Below, one piece after another: positions 1 to 13,504 of a stretch of 64,000 nucleotides of DNA. The translations under genes were made by a program, and so were the position numbers. The notes beneath the pieces are model-generated. The model ran no database searches. It saw only the letters and a list, made by a program, of their open reading frames with translations, and had not been told where the DNA came from. The first letter of the stretch is position 1. Every line of letters starts with the position of its first letter. Source of the stretch: Mallotus nudiflorus (Eukaryota; Streptophyta; Magnoliopsida; Malpighiales; Euphorbiaceae); contig CANTUR010000659.1 of NCBI GenBank assembly GCA_947683625.1, positions 855,501 through 919,500 of the forward strand, in the 5' to 3' direction.

Positions 1-2411
1 TTCTGCTTTTTATGCTGAGATTCAAACTCAATTTGGTGTGCCTATACAAATTTTAAGAAGTGATAATGTTAAGGAATACCTGTTAGAAACTTTTCAAATT
101 TTAACATGGTATTCTTCATCAAATATCTTGTGTGGATACACCTTCTCAGAATGGTGTTGCTGAAAGAAAGAATAGACATATTTTTGAAATTGCTAGAGCA
201 TTATTATTTCAGATGTAGGTTTCAAAATATTTTTAGGTTGATGTTGTTTCTATAGCTTGTTTTTTGATCAATCGGATGCCTTCCTCGGTTCTGTCTGGTG
301 CAATTTCTTTTCATGTTATTTTTTCTAATAAAACATTGTTTCCCATTGAACCTAGGATATTTGGTTGTACTTGCTTTGTTCGGGATGTCCGCCCTCAGGT
401 TACAAAACTTGATCCAAAATCTTTGAAGTGTATTTTTCGTAGATATTCATGAGTGTAAAAGGGATATAGATGTTATTGTCCGAGTCTTAACAGGTATCTG
501 GTGTCCACTGATGTTACGTTTTTGGAATATACACCATTTTTTTCTTCTTCAGGTCCTCTTGGTCAGGGGTAGGAGGATGATTTGCTAGTCTATACAATTA
601 TTCCTCCTCATTCCACTCCTGTTAAGCCTCCTATCACAAACATATTCTCGTTGGACATAACCTTTTGTTATTGTTGCTGCACCTATTCCTGATCCTCCTG
701 CTCCATGTCCTAATGAGTCAGTTTCTTCGTCATCAACTCCAGTTCCTAGTGATGATCTTCCATTGCTCTCTGTAAAGGTAAACGTACATGCACTTATCCA
801 GTTTCTTCTTTTGTTTCCTATAATCATTTGTCATCATCTTCTTCTTCTTTTATTGCATCTCTCGATTCTGTTTCTGTTCCTAAAACTGTTCATGAAGCTT
901 TAGCTCATTTTGGCTGGCGTAATGCTATGATTGAGGAGATGAATGCTTTGGATGTCAATGGTACTTGGACCTTGGAAACTTTACCTGCAGGAAAACGGGC
1001 TATTGGGTGTAAATGGATGTTTGCAGTAAAAGTAAATCTTGATGGATCTGTTGCTAGATTGAAAGCTTGACTTGTTGCTAAAGGATACGCTCAGACATAT
1101 GGAGTGGATTATTCTGACACATTTTCTCCTGTTGCTAAACTTACTTCTATTAGACTCTTTATTTCTACGGCAGCTACTCATCATTGGCATTTGCATCAGT
1201 TAGACATAAAAAATGCCTTTCTTTATGGCGACCTTTAAGAGGAAGTCTATATGGAGCAACCACCTGGTTTTGTTGCTCAAGGGGAGTATGGGAAAGTATG
1301 TCATCTACGTAAATCCTTGTATGGTTTAAAACAAAGTCCTTGTGTCTAGTTTGGCAAGCTTAGTCAGGTTGTTGAGAAGTTTGGCATGCAGAAGAGTAAG
1401 TCAGATCATTCTGTTTTTTGTAAAAGATCTGATGATGGCATCATTCTATTAGTAGTCTATGTGGACGACATTGTAATCACTGGTAGTGACATTACAGGGA
1501 TTTCATCTCTGAAATCCTTTCTCCATACTCAATTTCATACTAAAGATTTGGGAATGCTAAAATATTTTTTGGGAGTTGAAGTGATCAGGAGTAAGAAAAG
1601 AATTTTCTTATCTCAAATGAAGTATGTGCTAGACTTACTATCTAAAACAGGAAAATTGGGGGCTAAACCATGTAGTACTCCAATGGTTTTTAACTTGCAA
1701 CTTGCAAAAGATGGTGAATTGTTTAAGGATCCTAAGAGATACAGAAGATTGGTTGGGAAGTTGAATTATCTCATTGTAACACAACCAAATATTGAATTTT
1801 CAATTAGTGTGGTTAGTTAGTATGTGTCATCTCCAACTGTCGATCATTGGAAGGCAGTAGAACAGATTTTAGGCTATTTAAAAGGAGCTCTTGGACATGA
1901 CATTCTATATGGCAATCATGGTCATACTAGGATTGAGTGTTTTTCAGATGCTGATTGGGCAGGATGTAAGGAAGATCAGAGATCCACTTTCGGATATTGT
2001 GTATTTGTTGGAGGAAATTTGGTGGCATGGAAAAACAAGAAACAAAATGTAATTTCTCGATCAAGTGCAGAATATAAATACAGGGCCATGGCACAGTCTG
2101 TTTGTGAACTAATGTGGGTGTATCAGCTTCTCAGTGAAGTGGGTCTCAAAGTTTCAATGCCAGCTAAATTATAGTGTGACAACCATGTCGCAATACATAT
2201 TACATCTAATCCAGTCTTTCATGAGTGAACCAAACACATTGAGATTGACTGTCATTTTGTTCGTGAACAGATTCAACAAGGCTTGATTTCTATAGGATAT
2301 GTGAAGACTAAAGAACAATTGGGAGATATCTTCATAAAGACGCTTAATGAGATTCGGATTGATTGCCTTTATAACAAGTTGGGCATGATTAACATCTATG
2401 CTCCAGCTTGA
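1..2411 (+). pseudogene. copia pol remnant (integrase, RT, RNase H)
   Basis: Readable segments, in several frames: integrase core around 1-250 (RSDNVKEY near 58-80, then a QNGVAERKNR motif near 150-175); the region after integrase at 264-570; reverse transcriptase from about 890 (EEMNALDVNGTW, KGYAQTYGVDYSDTFSPVAK, LYGLKQSP and the catalytic YVDD at 1459-1470); RNase H at 1824-2400, with the DADWAG motif near 1948-1965 and a degraded SRSSAEY motif near 2059. In-frame stops at about 1068, 1240, 1347, 1818 and 2172, together with frameshifts, show that it is dead. Family assignment is firm; lineage within copia (Tork/TAR-like) is only a guess. Confidence 0.85.
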
Positions 2412-2418
2412 GAGTGAG

Positions 2419-2764
2419 TGTTACAACTGTATATATTTAGAATAGGAAGTAAATATAAAGGCTGATATATTTAGAATAAGAAGTAAATATATAGGCTGAT
2501 ATATTTAGAATAAGAAGTAAATATATACGCTGATATATTTAGAATAGGAAGTAAATATATAGGCTGATTGTAGGAGATTTTCCTTCCTAAATTAGGTCTC
2601 CTATACTTGTATATATATCCTTATATTTGATGAATGACAGAATAAGAAATTCATTCATATTTTTGTGTTCTTATACTCTTATTGCAATTTGTAATTGTGG
2701 AAATATTATTTGTTATGATACTCATTATTGGGAAGATGATTGCTGTAATGCACTGTTGCTAACA
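2419..2764 (+). repeat. right (3') LTR of the copia element
   Basis: It begins TGTTACAACT straight after the purine tract that ends the internal region, and a candidate end TTGCTAACA lies at 2756-2764, giving a TGTTA/TAACA terminal inverted repeat. It contains a 34-bp tandem array. The right end is uncertain because the 5' LTR is not in the window. Confidence 0.6.
2427..2562 (+). repeat. 34-bp tandem repeat, four copies, inside the copia LTR
   Basis: Four consecutive 34-bp units (starts 2427, 2461, 2495, 2529), each containing TATATTTAGAATA followed by GAAGTAAATATA, differ by a few bases. Tandem arrays in the U3 part of LTRs often act as promoter or enhancer repeats; that role is only inferred here. 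Confidence 0.85.
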
Positions 2765-2767
2765 CAG

Positions 2768-5700
2768 GTTGTGCTGTCATTAATGCTGCGGAAAATGGTG
2801 CACCATTTCCACTGAAAAGAAGAGACCAGTTGCTTGACTATATATTGACTTTGATGGGCAGAGATGATAGTGATGATTTTACTGATTCTAGTCTTGAACT
2901 TCTACATACCCAGGTCTTTGGAACCGTTCTATTGGTTTAGTATCACTGTTTAATATTAGTATTTTTACTCATTTGCTTGTCATGACTGTTTCTGCAGGCG
3001 CTGGCTTTAAGTGCTTGCACTACCTTGGTCTCTGTGGAACCAAAGTTGACAATTGAAACTAGAAATCATGTTATGAAGGTACATGTTTGGTAATGTTGAC
3101 TAAATATGAATCATAAAACTTTTGTCCTATAATCACTTGTATCAGCCTGGTGAATTCTTTGATATTTTGACAGGCAACATTAGGATTCTTTGCTTTGCCA
3201 AATGAACCCGTGGATGTTGTCAACCCCCTTATTGACAACCTTATTACTCTCTTATGTGCGATTCTTCGTATGAGGTATTGTTAGACCACAAGCTCTGAGC
3301 TTTTCTATATAGTTTTTCTTTGGAATTTTTTCCTTTTATTTTCTGTAATTGGTATGAATCAATTATTTATCATTCTGAGGGATATCACCGGATATTGACA
3401 AATTTTACTCTGTGATAAATGTCACTGTAAATTTTTGAGATGGGGAGGGAAAAAAATTTGCTAAAATTCCAGATGCCCTGCATGAAACTGATATGTATCT
3501 AATTTGATTTGTTTCTTTTGTTCATATCTTTTTTACACACGAGAGTTTGTCTGATGCATAAGCATTCATTGGATCAGGCTTTGTTCATATTCCCACTCTA
3601 ACTAGGACTTTGTATGAAATTAGTGGCGAGGATGGACGAAGTCGAGCAGAGCAGCTTTTGCATATTGTGAGACAAATAGATCACTATGTTTCTTCACCTG
3701 TGGAGTATCAAAGGAGAAGAGGTTGTCTTGCAGTGCATGAGATGCTTGTCAACTTTCGGACGCTCTGCATCAGTGGATATTGTGCGCTTGGTTGCCATGG
3801 AAATTGCACACACAGCAAGCAAATTGATCGCACGCTGCATGGGAACTTTTCTAACTTACCATGTAATAGTACTTCCTGTTGATGTTGCAAATATCTAGAA
3901 TCCTTTTCTTGACTTATGCTGCTTCTTTTGTTTGACTACCAGCGGCATTTGTATTGCCAAATCGCGAAGCCCTCTGTTTGGGGGAGAGAGTCATTATTTA
4001 TCTTCCACGATGTGCAGACACTAATTCTGAAGTTAGAAAACTTTCGGCTCAGGTATTTCTTGAGTGCCTCTTAGTTGTTTGCCATGCTAGTTTGTAGAAT
4101 GTGGCTAATTACTTGTTTCTCAAGGTTTTTGAGGCTACATTCTTGGAAATTTTTTCTTATGAAATTTTTTTAGTTTTGACATTAACATCTCATCTTTCTC
4201 CTATGATAGATTCTTGATAAACTCTTTAGCATCTCTCTTTCACTTCCAAAACCTGGAGGGTCCAGTTTTGATGTGGATATGGAGTTGCTGTATACTGCTT
4301 TATCCTCCCTCGAGGATGTTATAGCCATCTTGAGAAGTGTAAAGTTCTATCCATTCATTTTATTTTAATGTTGCCCTTATTTTCTACACTTCTCTTATTT
4401 GAAGCAGTGAAAGTGAATATGAAGCTTCTTTAATAATTTTTTTTCCCTGCATCTTCAGGATGCTTCCATTGACCCATCTGAGGTTTTTAACAGAATTGTT
4501 TCATCTGTCTGTGTATTATTGACAAAGAATGAGGTACACTCTATTTTCTAGGAGAGTAAAAAATTTTGAATGTGTTTGTGGATTGTTGGAGAATCATTTT
4601 TTTTTTTTTTGGGTTGATTTCTTGCAGCTTGTAGCCACCCTGCATGGTTGCACAGCAGCCATATGTGATAAGATTAAGCCATCAGCTGAAGGGGCCATCC
4701 AAGCTGTTATCGAGTTTGTATCAAAGAGGGGGAAGGAGCTGAGCGAAAATGATGTTTCAAGGTCTTTGATGAAAGAATTTTGACTTAGTTCCAGTTTACA
4801 CCTGAGATTTCATTTGCCTCTTTATTCCGATTTGTTTTTCTTCAGTATTTCAACATCTTTTTCTGATTTCTGTTATCAGTGAACAAATAGATCATTAAAA
4901 TGTGCCAAACCATGCTTTTATGGAGGACTTGAGGGCCTAGTTGTTCTCTGCAATAGCAAATCCAACTTTTGAAGGGAACATGCAATTATTATGTTCATGA
5001 CTTCATCTGCTTTGTAAAATTCACTAATTACATAATATTTTATGCCTTTCTGCAATATCACCCACTAAATGTGAGAGAGTATCAAGGGGTTTTGACAAGA
5101 CATTTTGAACATATAATGGAAGAAAGTATTGAAAGAAGAGAGTTAGTTGTATAAGGGTTTCCATTTTTTTTTTTTGTTTTTCTGACATGATTTTGGTTGT
5201 CAAAATACAAAATAGATCCCATTACCCATTCCTAAAACCATGAGGCCCATAAAAATCTGTACTTTTTATTGACAGAACAATGCCATTGTCTACAGGACAA
5301 CCCAATCATTGCTTTCTGCTGTGGTTCATGTAACTGAGAAACATTTGCGGTTGGAGACCGTTGGAGCAGTATCCTTTTTTTTTTTTTTTTTTTTCCGCTC
5401 TGATTCTGGCCTTTTTATTGTTAGAAGTGTTAGTTTTTGATATTCTGTCCTTAGCTATTTAAAGATTTCTTCTCTAGCTGAATGTACTAGTTCAAAAATT
5501 GTCTTCGACGAAGTGTTGGCCACTGCTGCAAGGGACATAGTCACAAAGGATATTTCTAGATTGCGAGGTGGCTGGCCAATGCAGGAAGCATTTTATGTGA
5601 GTATTTGATTTTAAGCTATAATATTGTTCCCCTTTCAGTAAGAATATTTTACATTTTTTAAATTTCTTTCCATCTGAAGGTCTTGTCCTCTACTCTTAAG

Positions 5701-8700
5701 AATATTATTCTTCTAATCATTGTAGAACATATATTCATTATTTAATAATGTCCTTTGGAACATTTTGCAGGCCTTCTCTCAACATGTAGTGCTTTCTTTT
5801 CTTTTCCTGGAGCATCTGACGTTTGCCCTTAACCAGTCTCCTGTCATTAAGGGTAACTTGGAGAAAGGAGACACTTCTGGCCACTTTTCTGATGGTCAGA
5901 TTGAGGATGACATTTTACAAGCTGCTATATTGGCTCTTACTGCCTTCTTCAGGTTTGCAGATATATGCATTCATTAGACTTGGCTTCTTTTTACAGTCAC
6001 AACTCATACAATCTTTACATGAATGCAGAGGTGGTGGTAAAGTTGGAAAGAGAGCTGTGGAGCAAAGTTATGCATCTGTTCTTGCTGCACTCACACTCCA
6101 ATTTGGAAGTTGTCATGGACTAGCTAGTTCTGGTCGACATGAACCATTACGGTTGGTGTCTATTAGATGTGCCCTTTTATTTTCTGAAACATGCTCCGTC
6201 CATGTATTCCAGGCTTTTTGAGTGAATGTGAAGCATTGACATTCATTTTCTGTTCTGTGCAGTGCTCTTCTAACTGCATTTCAGGCATTCTGTGAATGTA
6301 TGGGAGACCTTGAAATGGGGAAGGTACACAAATGTCTTGGGCACTGGGTAGAAATTATTAGTTTATTACAATCTGTACTCTTAAAGATATGGATCCGGAA
6401 TGTTGATTGAGTAATTGATATACATGTTGCATGAAGATTTTGGCTAGAGATGGAGAGCAAATTGAGAAGGAGAAGTGGATCACTCTTATTGGAGATATAG
6501 CAGGCAGCATTTCCATAAAAAGACCAAAAGAGGTATTTTATGAGAAGAAATTCTCTTTTCAAGTATTTCTTTCTCCTTTATCTTATTTTTTTCTTTTTTT
6601 TGCGTCTACATCGCTACTTTTGGGTTCTTCATTTTCTGAATACTAGGACTATTATAATTCGTAGCAGATGAAAAGCTAGTGTATGATAACACGATGACCA
6701 TGTAAAGCTTTAGAATCTGCAAATGGAGAACAATATTTATTTTTAAAATACGCTTTATGAAAGTGTAATGTAGAATATGTAACTTGGGCAAAAAATCTGG
6801 ATAAGAAATATCTTTCCTGAGAATGCTTCTAGCATAAACCAAAGTTAAGCATCAATGCATACACAATAGCTGCAATTAAATTGGTTCCAAATATATGGTC
6901 AAGGCATTAGTAATTGACTAATTGCTATGGTCATTTCAGCTTTAGTTGAACTACTAATATCAGGGTAGTCACGCTCATTGTTCAGACATAATGGCACTAC
7001 CAAACAAATATTTTTGTTGGTCAGGTTTTATATGTGCAATATCATTATTTTAACTCTCTTTGCTGGTATATTCAGGTCCAAAATATTTCTCTGATTTTAA
7101 CGAAATCCTTAAACCGACACCAAAGCTTTCAAAGGGAAGCTGCTGCTGCAGCATTGTCAGAGTTTGTTCGCTATAGGTATGTGAAGAATAATTTGCCATC
7201 AGATGATACTATATCGTGAAACTGCACTATTCCTTTTCATTAAATTATTTGTGTTTTTTCTGTACAGGTCCATTGCTAGAATAGTTTCTTTTCTGAATTA
7301 TTTTTGATATGTCACCCTGTTAATGAACTTTAATAGAAACGATATCCTCTTGATGGACCATGCATACTATTCTAGGATTGTCATTCAGTTTAATGGATAC
7401 TGTCAGTGCCATCTAAACATTTTCCAAGAAAATTTGGAGGAAAAAGTCACTTTTCTTTGACTATATGTAGCTTCTGTGACCACTGGGAGTATTTATTATT
7501 TTCTTTCTCTCTCTTGCTTTCTGACGTTACTACACTTTTTGGCTTGAAGATTTGATAGCTATGGAGCTTTGCTATCAAACTTTGATGCCTGAATTCTTAA
7601 TATATGTTTTTCGCAATGAACTTAAGTTTGGAGTTCCTTGCTGAGATTAGGGATCTGATTTTTATTGGCATTTGGAAGCTGTGCAATTTTTGAATGCCAG
7701 AGACAGACAGTTGCTAATCTATTAAGCGAATTAAAATCATAATATATTTAATTGGCAATTTTTTTTAATCCTGTTTTCAGAACTTTTATAAGAGAAAAAA
7801 GTGTTTTCAAACTTGTTTTCCCTCTGTCGTATGTACTTTTGGTAAGCAACCTCTACCTTACTTACTGAGTTTCAGTTGTGGTGCTTTCAAATATCTTTTT
7901 GCATTTATTCTATTATAAAAAAATTCCACATTTTTTGTGTCAGAATTTACTGCTTCCTAAAACATTTAAACATAAATTGGTCGTTTAAATATCAACTGCA
8001 TGTTGTCAAACTTGTGATTTCATTTATGTGTCCTTGGTGAAAGTTTCTTACTTGTGCTGGATAGTTGGGATGGTCTTTAAGGAGCCATGTAATGCCTTGG
8101 TGTTTCTATGTTTTCCTCACCAAAGATCACCTCATGGTTTCCAGTAAAATGCCCACTTAGGTTTTATTCAATAAATTCTTGATATAAAGTATATTAATCC
8201 ATTCTATTGCTTTATTTTTGCCAAACAAAACTTTTTTTTTTATTTATTTATTTTTTTGTTCTTTGGTAATCAAAATCATGATTCTTGTTTGACCACTTAA
8301 TTAGTTTCTGGATGAATTTTATTTTTGGTGGCCTCATAGCTTATGCTAAATGCCAAGTTCTCATACTTTTATGATGATGCAGTGGTGGGTCTAATTCGCT
8401 ATTGGACCAGATGGTTGAAGCATTGTGTCGACATGTGTCTGATGAGTCTCCAACTGTTAGATGCCTTTGTTTAAGAGGGCTAGTACAGGTGAAATTACTG
8501 ATTCAGGAACTACAAATGTCTTTTCTTATTGTAATATTATTGTGATTTTCTGATCTTGAAAAGAGGGATTGGGAAATTTATAATTATGGATTTCATACAT
8601 GGAATTTCTATGTGGGACGGTATTGAATTGTATGTGCATCAATCTTCTTGCTTTGCTATGTAAGTTGATTGCTTTGAAAATATTATCTTTGAATATTTTT

Positions 8701-11385
8701 TTTTTTTTTCAAATGTATCACATAATGTTCAATGGACATGGAGGACCATTGTATGAAGTTTGGTACCAAAAAGGCATATGGAAGTAGTTTACTTTTCACA
8801 CTGAATTGAAGGTGTATGGTTCTGCTTACTTTAGAATTCCTGATGAAGGTTTTTTTTATTGTCAAATTTTATTGTAAATTTTTATCTTGGATATGGCAGA
8901 TACCATCTATTCACATTTATCAGTACACAAATCAAATTCTTGGTGTAATAATGGCGTTACTTGATGATTCTGATGAATCCGTGCAGCTAACATCTGTTTC
9001 ATGCTTACTGACGGTGATTCATCCATCATCCCCCCCTACTTGTCATCCATGTTTCTTCTTGTTATAGATGTTGGATTAAATTGTTTTTTCTCACATTTTA
9101 TATTCAATTTCCCCCCTTGAACATTTCTTAGGTGCTTGAGTCATCACCCAATGATGCAGTAGAGCCCATTTTGCTTAACCTTTCTGTCAGGCTTCGCAAT
9201 CTTCAAGTACGTGTCATTGCTTTTAGCATGATTTGTTGGAGATACTTCATTTTAATATCACTTCTGCTACTCTCTAAACAAATTTACTATCTAAGCTCTT
9301 AATATAAATGCAATTGAATGACCGCAAGTGATTGGACACGATGCAATTTTTTTTCTGTAATTGATGTCCTACATCTTATATAGATGACTGTCTTCATGAA
9401 ATAAGCTGTTATTTAGAATTGCCTACTTTTTTGTTTGAAACAGATATGCACAAATACAAAGATTCGAGCTGCTGCCTTCGCTGCATTTGGAGCATTAAGC
9501 AGCTACGGAGCTGGAACACAACATGAAATATTTCTTGAGCAGGTCTATTATTGACTCTGGGGGAGTTATTAGTTGTAAAAGCTCTTTTTTTCCACAACGT
9601 TGTCTTTACAAATTTATGCACATCATCATTGCAGACCACTACCTCATCCTGCTTGCATATTCGTTTTCCCTTTATGCATGTTTTATTCTACAGAACTGTT
9701 GATTTTTTCTTTCTGAAATGATCTAGCGCCATTGTACCTTTCTTTCCAAACTTTTTAGCAGAGATAACTGCTCGAACTGCAGTAGCATGAGACTTTGTTA
9801 ATTAAGAGACACTTATATTTAAAGATCTTGGTAAATTTGCGACCATCAAATCTGCACCTGCATTTAAAGTTTATGCAAGTTATTCTGATGTAACCAAAAG
9901 AAAATGCTTGCATAAAGCAACATTTACAAGGATCAGTGTCATTAGTTTTCAATTTTTGGTTCTTGTGCTGACTTAACCTGGCCTGGGCTTATTGCTTTTA
10001 ACTTTTTGGCTGCTTCCTTTTATTTTGCTGCCTCCTGTGTGAACGTTTTCTTTTTGTATTTTAGAGAAATTAATATTTTATTATCTTTATTTCCTATATT
10101 CTATTTCAATATCCATGCTAAAGCAGATACAATTAGTGAGAAACTAAACGGTGGGTGTCTCATTTTTCTTCCCTTAATCTGTTATGAATCACTATTTGCA
10201 GATACATGCAACCATTCCTCGATTGGTTCTTCACCTTCATGATGATGATATTAGTGTGCGACAAGCTTGCCGAGTAAGTGATCATATTCATTGGATTTCT
10301 TTTCTGCCTAAATCTTTGCAAAATTTTTTACCTATGTAATGTTTGACAAATAGAATACTCTCAAACGTGTGGCCCCCTTGATGGAGATGGAAGGATTAAC
10401 TGCCCTATTTGGTTCTCAATGCTTCATTTCTGATCACCGGTATGCATGAATGGATTGTAGATGATAAAATTTCTTCTAGTTGTATAAGGATGCTCTTTGT
10501 GCTTCATTACAGCTTAACAAATGCTCTCTTCTGTTTATTTTAGAAGTGACTATGAGGGCTTTCTAAGGGACTTTACTAGACAGTTTGCCCAACATCTTCC
10601 TTCCAGGGTTGATAGTTACATGGCATCAACAATCCAGGTTTGACGTTTGCTAAAATCTCTCATTTTACTGTTGACTTTGAGTATAGTCTATGCTGACTTT
10701 ATGTGAAATCAAATTATAGAAATTTGAGTTCTTTGTTTCACCGTTGTGCTCGTGTATGCTGTCAGTATCCTGGGCCATCTTGTCATCCTTATTTTCCTAA
10801 TAATATTTTGAGTTCATGGACAGTGAAGAGTAATAATTTTTTGAGTTCTTCGTTGCTCCTTTTTGCATCTACAAATTTTGCTATCCTTAGGTGCTTATTA
10901 CTATCTTTTACTTTTTGATATGATATATTGAAAGGGTAACAAACATGAATTTCAAATTATAAGTTGCTTAAATTTCCCATGTACAACAGAATTTTGAGTT
11001 ATTTACTTTCTTGATGAATCAGGCTTTGGAGGCACCTTGGCCAATTATACAGGCGAATGCTATTTATTTGGCAAGCAGCCTACTATCACTTTCTGATGAT
11101 CAGCGCATCTTAGCCCTTTATTACTCACAGGTTATTCTCAAGTTGTTTTTCTTTCATTCTTATTTTTTCTAGCTAGATTAAAGATATTCACAAAATTCAT
11201 CTTCATAGGTGTTTGGATTGTTGGTGGGGAAGATGAGTCGGTCAGCGGATGCAGTTGTAAGGGCAACATGCTCTTCAGCCCTTGGGCTGCTACTTAAATC
11301 AAATAATTTTCTTTCTTGGAGAACAGCTCGACTTGATCGGGTGGAATCATTTCGTAGGAGCACTGATTCAGAGTCCAAGAAGTAG
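2768..11385 (+). CDS. SGR6: SGR6-like HEAT-repeat protein (MROH1 family), C-terminal part
   Basis: Twenty-four exons joined at GT-AG sites give one unbroken frame of 903 codons plus TAG: 2768-2913, 2998-3078, 3174-3274, 3624-3862, 3943-4052, 4210-4338, 4459-4533, 4628-4761, 5296-5368, 5465-5596, 5771-5952, 6029-6151, 6263-6323, 6437-6532, 7076-7176, 8383-8488, 8900-9013, 9132-9206, 9444-9542, 10202-10273, 10354-10439, 10544-10637, 11023-11130, 11209-11385. Landmarks are SGEDGRSRAEQLLH, PRCADTNSEVRK, RGGWPMQEAFY, GDIAGSISIKRPKE and the final VVRATCSSALGLLLKS. I recognise them from plant SGR6, a protein of roughly 1,700 residues needed for shoot gravitropism and vacuolar-membrane dynamics; the animal relative is MROH1. 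It consists of helical HEAT repeats with no catalytic motif. The N-terminal half is left of the window, beyond the copia insertion. Exon boundaries are predictions; two acceptors (3624 and 5465) were chosen by frame and family match. Confidence 0.9.
7177..8382 (+). other. SGR6: longest complete intron of the SGR6-like gene
   Basis: A 1.2-kb AT-rich intron between the exon ending FVRY and the exon starting SGGSNSLLDQ. I see no TE domain or RNA gene in it, only a T-rich stretch at 8229-8258. The other complete introns are shorter, most between about 80 and 660 bp. Confidence 0.8.
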
Positions 11386-11693
11386 CCTTGAGAAGCCAGT
11401 TGTGATTTCTCACTTCACGTTTGAACAATTGTTAGATCCACCTACGAAAGGATAATGAAAATGATAGTACAACATGTCGATTTATACGAGTAGTTTGTGT
11501 TCTACACCGCTCTGGCTACAGTTGAAGACTTCATGAGTGCTTGCAGAACATCAGGCAACTGATTTGTCTTGATCTGGTGATATGCACAATGAAAGTTCGT
11601 TTAAGGTGGAAGTCGAAACTTAATACCGTGCTAAGAGGTATGTCTGTACAGCTTTTGCTTAAAGCAATTGGAAAGTATATACAGCGTTTGGTA

Positions 11694-11872
11694 AATAAAA
11701 TGATGTGAGCCATTTTGTGTGGAAAGCTTATAGTTGCACTTCTGTAAGGTTTGTTGATTCTGAAATATGAATTATAACTATATTCTTTTAGGTTCTTATT
11801 TGTAGAAGTTTGTATCATAGCATATTTGTGAGTTTGTACAATGCAAGTCGATTTGTTTCAATATGGAATAAA
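11694..11872 (+). terminator. SGR6: candidate poly(A) signals of the SGR6-like gene
   Basis: AATAAA occurs at 11694-11699 and 11867-11872, about 310 and 480 bp after the stop codon, within T-rich DNA typical of plant 3' ends. Without transcripts I cannot say which is used. Confidence 0.45.
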
Positions 11873-12289
11873 TGTAATTGGAAATCCACTTGATAGTGAT
11901 TTTCAGACGAATTGATTCTGATTGTGAGATGAAAGCTCTCGAACTTATATGCACTCAGAGTATTACGCCTAATTATTAAATCAGTGACATATATTTTGAG
12001 TGTTTTATATTTAACCCGTATAAATTTAAACTACTGAATGTAGTGTATCAATACTTTACAGAAATTTTTTTCATTTCTTGTTTGTATAGAACAGAAAGGC
12101 GATTTGTCCGGATGTTTTCCAGAGTGGTAAGAAATAACAGCCGTTCAATGCGAATGATGGTTGTTCAACTTGGTACTAAAAAAAAAAAAAAAACATTGGA
12201 ATTGAAGTTCTGAGCTGTAAGAAGAAGGTGGTATTTAATCACTATCCAAGGATGTCACTGACATTTGGAAGTGGGTAATACACCGAATG

Positions 12290-12423
12290 TCTCAACACTT
12301 CAGAGGAATCTTGTCCAACTTGAAATTGTTAAGCACCTACTTCCACTAAAACAAGTTAGGTCTCTCAACACTTCGGAGGAAACTTGTCCAACTTGAAATT
12401 GTTAAGCACCTACTCCCACTAAA
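12290..12423 (+). repeat. tandem direct duplication, 73-bp period, two copies
   Basis: A segment beginning TCTCAACACTTC and ending CCACTAAA occurs at 12290-12350 and again at 12363-12423 with a few substitutions. No function is inferred. Confidence 0.85.
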
Positions 12424-12679
12424 TCATAATGGACAAACATATTAATTAATGTATTCATATTAGAAGTGCTCTTATAAAATTGGTGTTAGGCAGAGAATAA
12501 TCCATTAGCATGAGCTAGCAATCTCATGCTTAGGTAAATATTTTAAATTATATATATATATATAGCTAACTGTTGGATGAGTCTATCCAAACATTTTTAA
12601 TTGAAATTATGCGAGTATTAAATTATTAGTGACAACTGGCAAGAGACCTTATTTCTGACTGCTGAAAAGCTTTCATAAC

Positions 12680-12709
12680 ATAATAATAATAATAATAATA
12701 ATAATAATA
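12680..12709 (+). repeat. (TAA)n microsatellite
   Basis: About ten uninterrupted TAA units. Confidence 0.95.
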
Positions 12710-13187
12710 TAATATAAAACACAATAGATAAATATATAACCAAACATAGAACATGGGTGGTCTGGAGACCCCACACCTTTTTTTTTTTTGAACAAGTACA
12801 TGTTATATCAGTTGGGGGGGGCCTTGCAATCGGTGGATTTTGAAGATTAGTAGATTGATTTGTAGTATTTAATTCTATATGAAGACAAATAAAGCATTCA
12901 CTACAATCATTAATTTATGACAACTCTTATGTATCATATTTGATGATAAAATTGTTTATATTATATTTATATTTTATAAATTTAATGATTAAAGATATTA
13001 TATTTAAAGTAGATAAATTTTTTAATATACAGGAAAAATGAAAATTATAAACAATCTTCTTGATCTTGTCAAGCTTCAATCTATCCGTACCACGCTAGTA
13101 TCTTACACATCACATGGCTTGTTTTGTTGGGAATTTCACTTGCGTTGGAAATGTAAATGTCACACCATGAAAATTAGAACTTGACGT

Positions 13188-13204
13188 ACTTTTGTCCATT
13201 AGAT
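13188..13204. repeat. left target-site duplication of the LINE (17 bp)
   Basis: ACTTTTGTCCATTAGAT here is identical to 33152-33168, as expected from target-primed reverse transcription. Confidence 0.9.
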
Positions 13205-13504
13205 TTCTTTTGGTAAAAGATTGGAAGTTAGAAATTAAAAAATGTATCAAAATATCTCAATTAGATTAATATATTTTTAATGTTCACATAATACTTCCAT
13301 AGTTCAACAAAATAAATTAAAATGAAAAGAACTAACAAGAAGTTTCCAAACTTTATAAAGCAAAAGTCTAGTAAAACTGAAAAGAGTCTTACCAACAAAA
13401 ATCATTATAAATGAATTGAGAGTAAAATGATGGATAAGAAGACCACCATTATAAAGAAAAGTACAAAAATCCATATTTGGCTAAAGAATCTGCATTAGCG
13501 TTTC

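Larger units (their letters stand above)
1..2764 (+). mobile_element. Ty1/copia LTR retrotransposon, 3' part, decayed
   Basis: The order integrase remnant, reverse transcriptase, RNase H, then LTR is the Ty1/copia order. The 5' LTR, gag and protease lie outside the window. The coding part has many stops and frameshifts, so the copy is not autonomous. It lies directly upstream of an SGR6-like exon in the same orientation, so it occupies an intron or intron edge of that gene. The right LTR is placed from a purine-rich tract (2407-2418) followed by TGTTA at 2419, and a matching TAACA at 2760-2764. The 5' LTR would be needed to confirm the right end. Confidence 0.85.
11873..13187. other. AT-rich intergenic DNA
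   Basis: No coding region is recognised. It holds a 73-bp direct duplication, an AAT microsatellite, short A, T and G tracts (for example a G run near 12813-12820) and otherwise unremarkable AT-rich sequence up to the LINE target site. Confidence 0.7.

Noticed and set aside
3610..3898. Open frames across an exon/intron border of the SGR6-like gene in other frames
   Set aside because: They run into the intron or use the wrong frame; the spliced frame is continuous and conserved.
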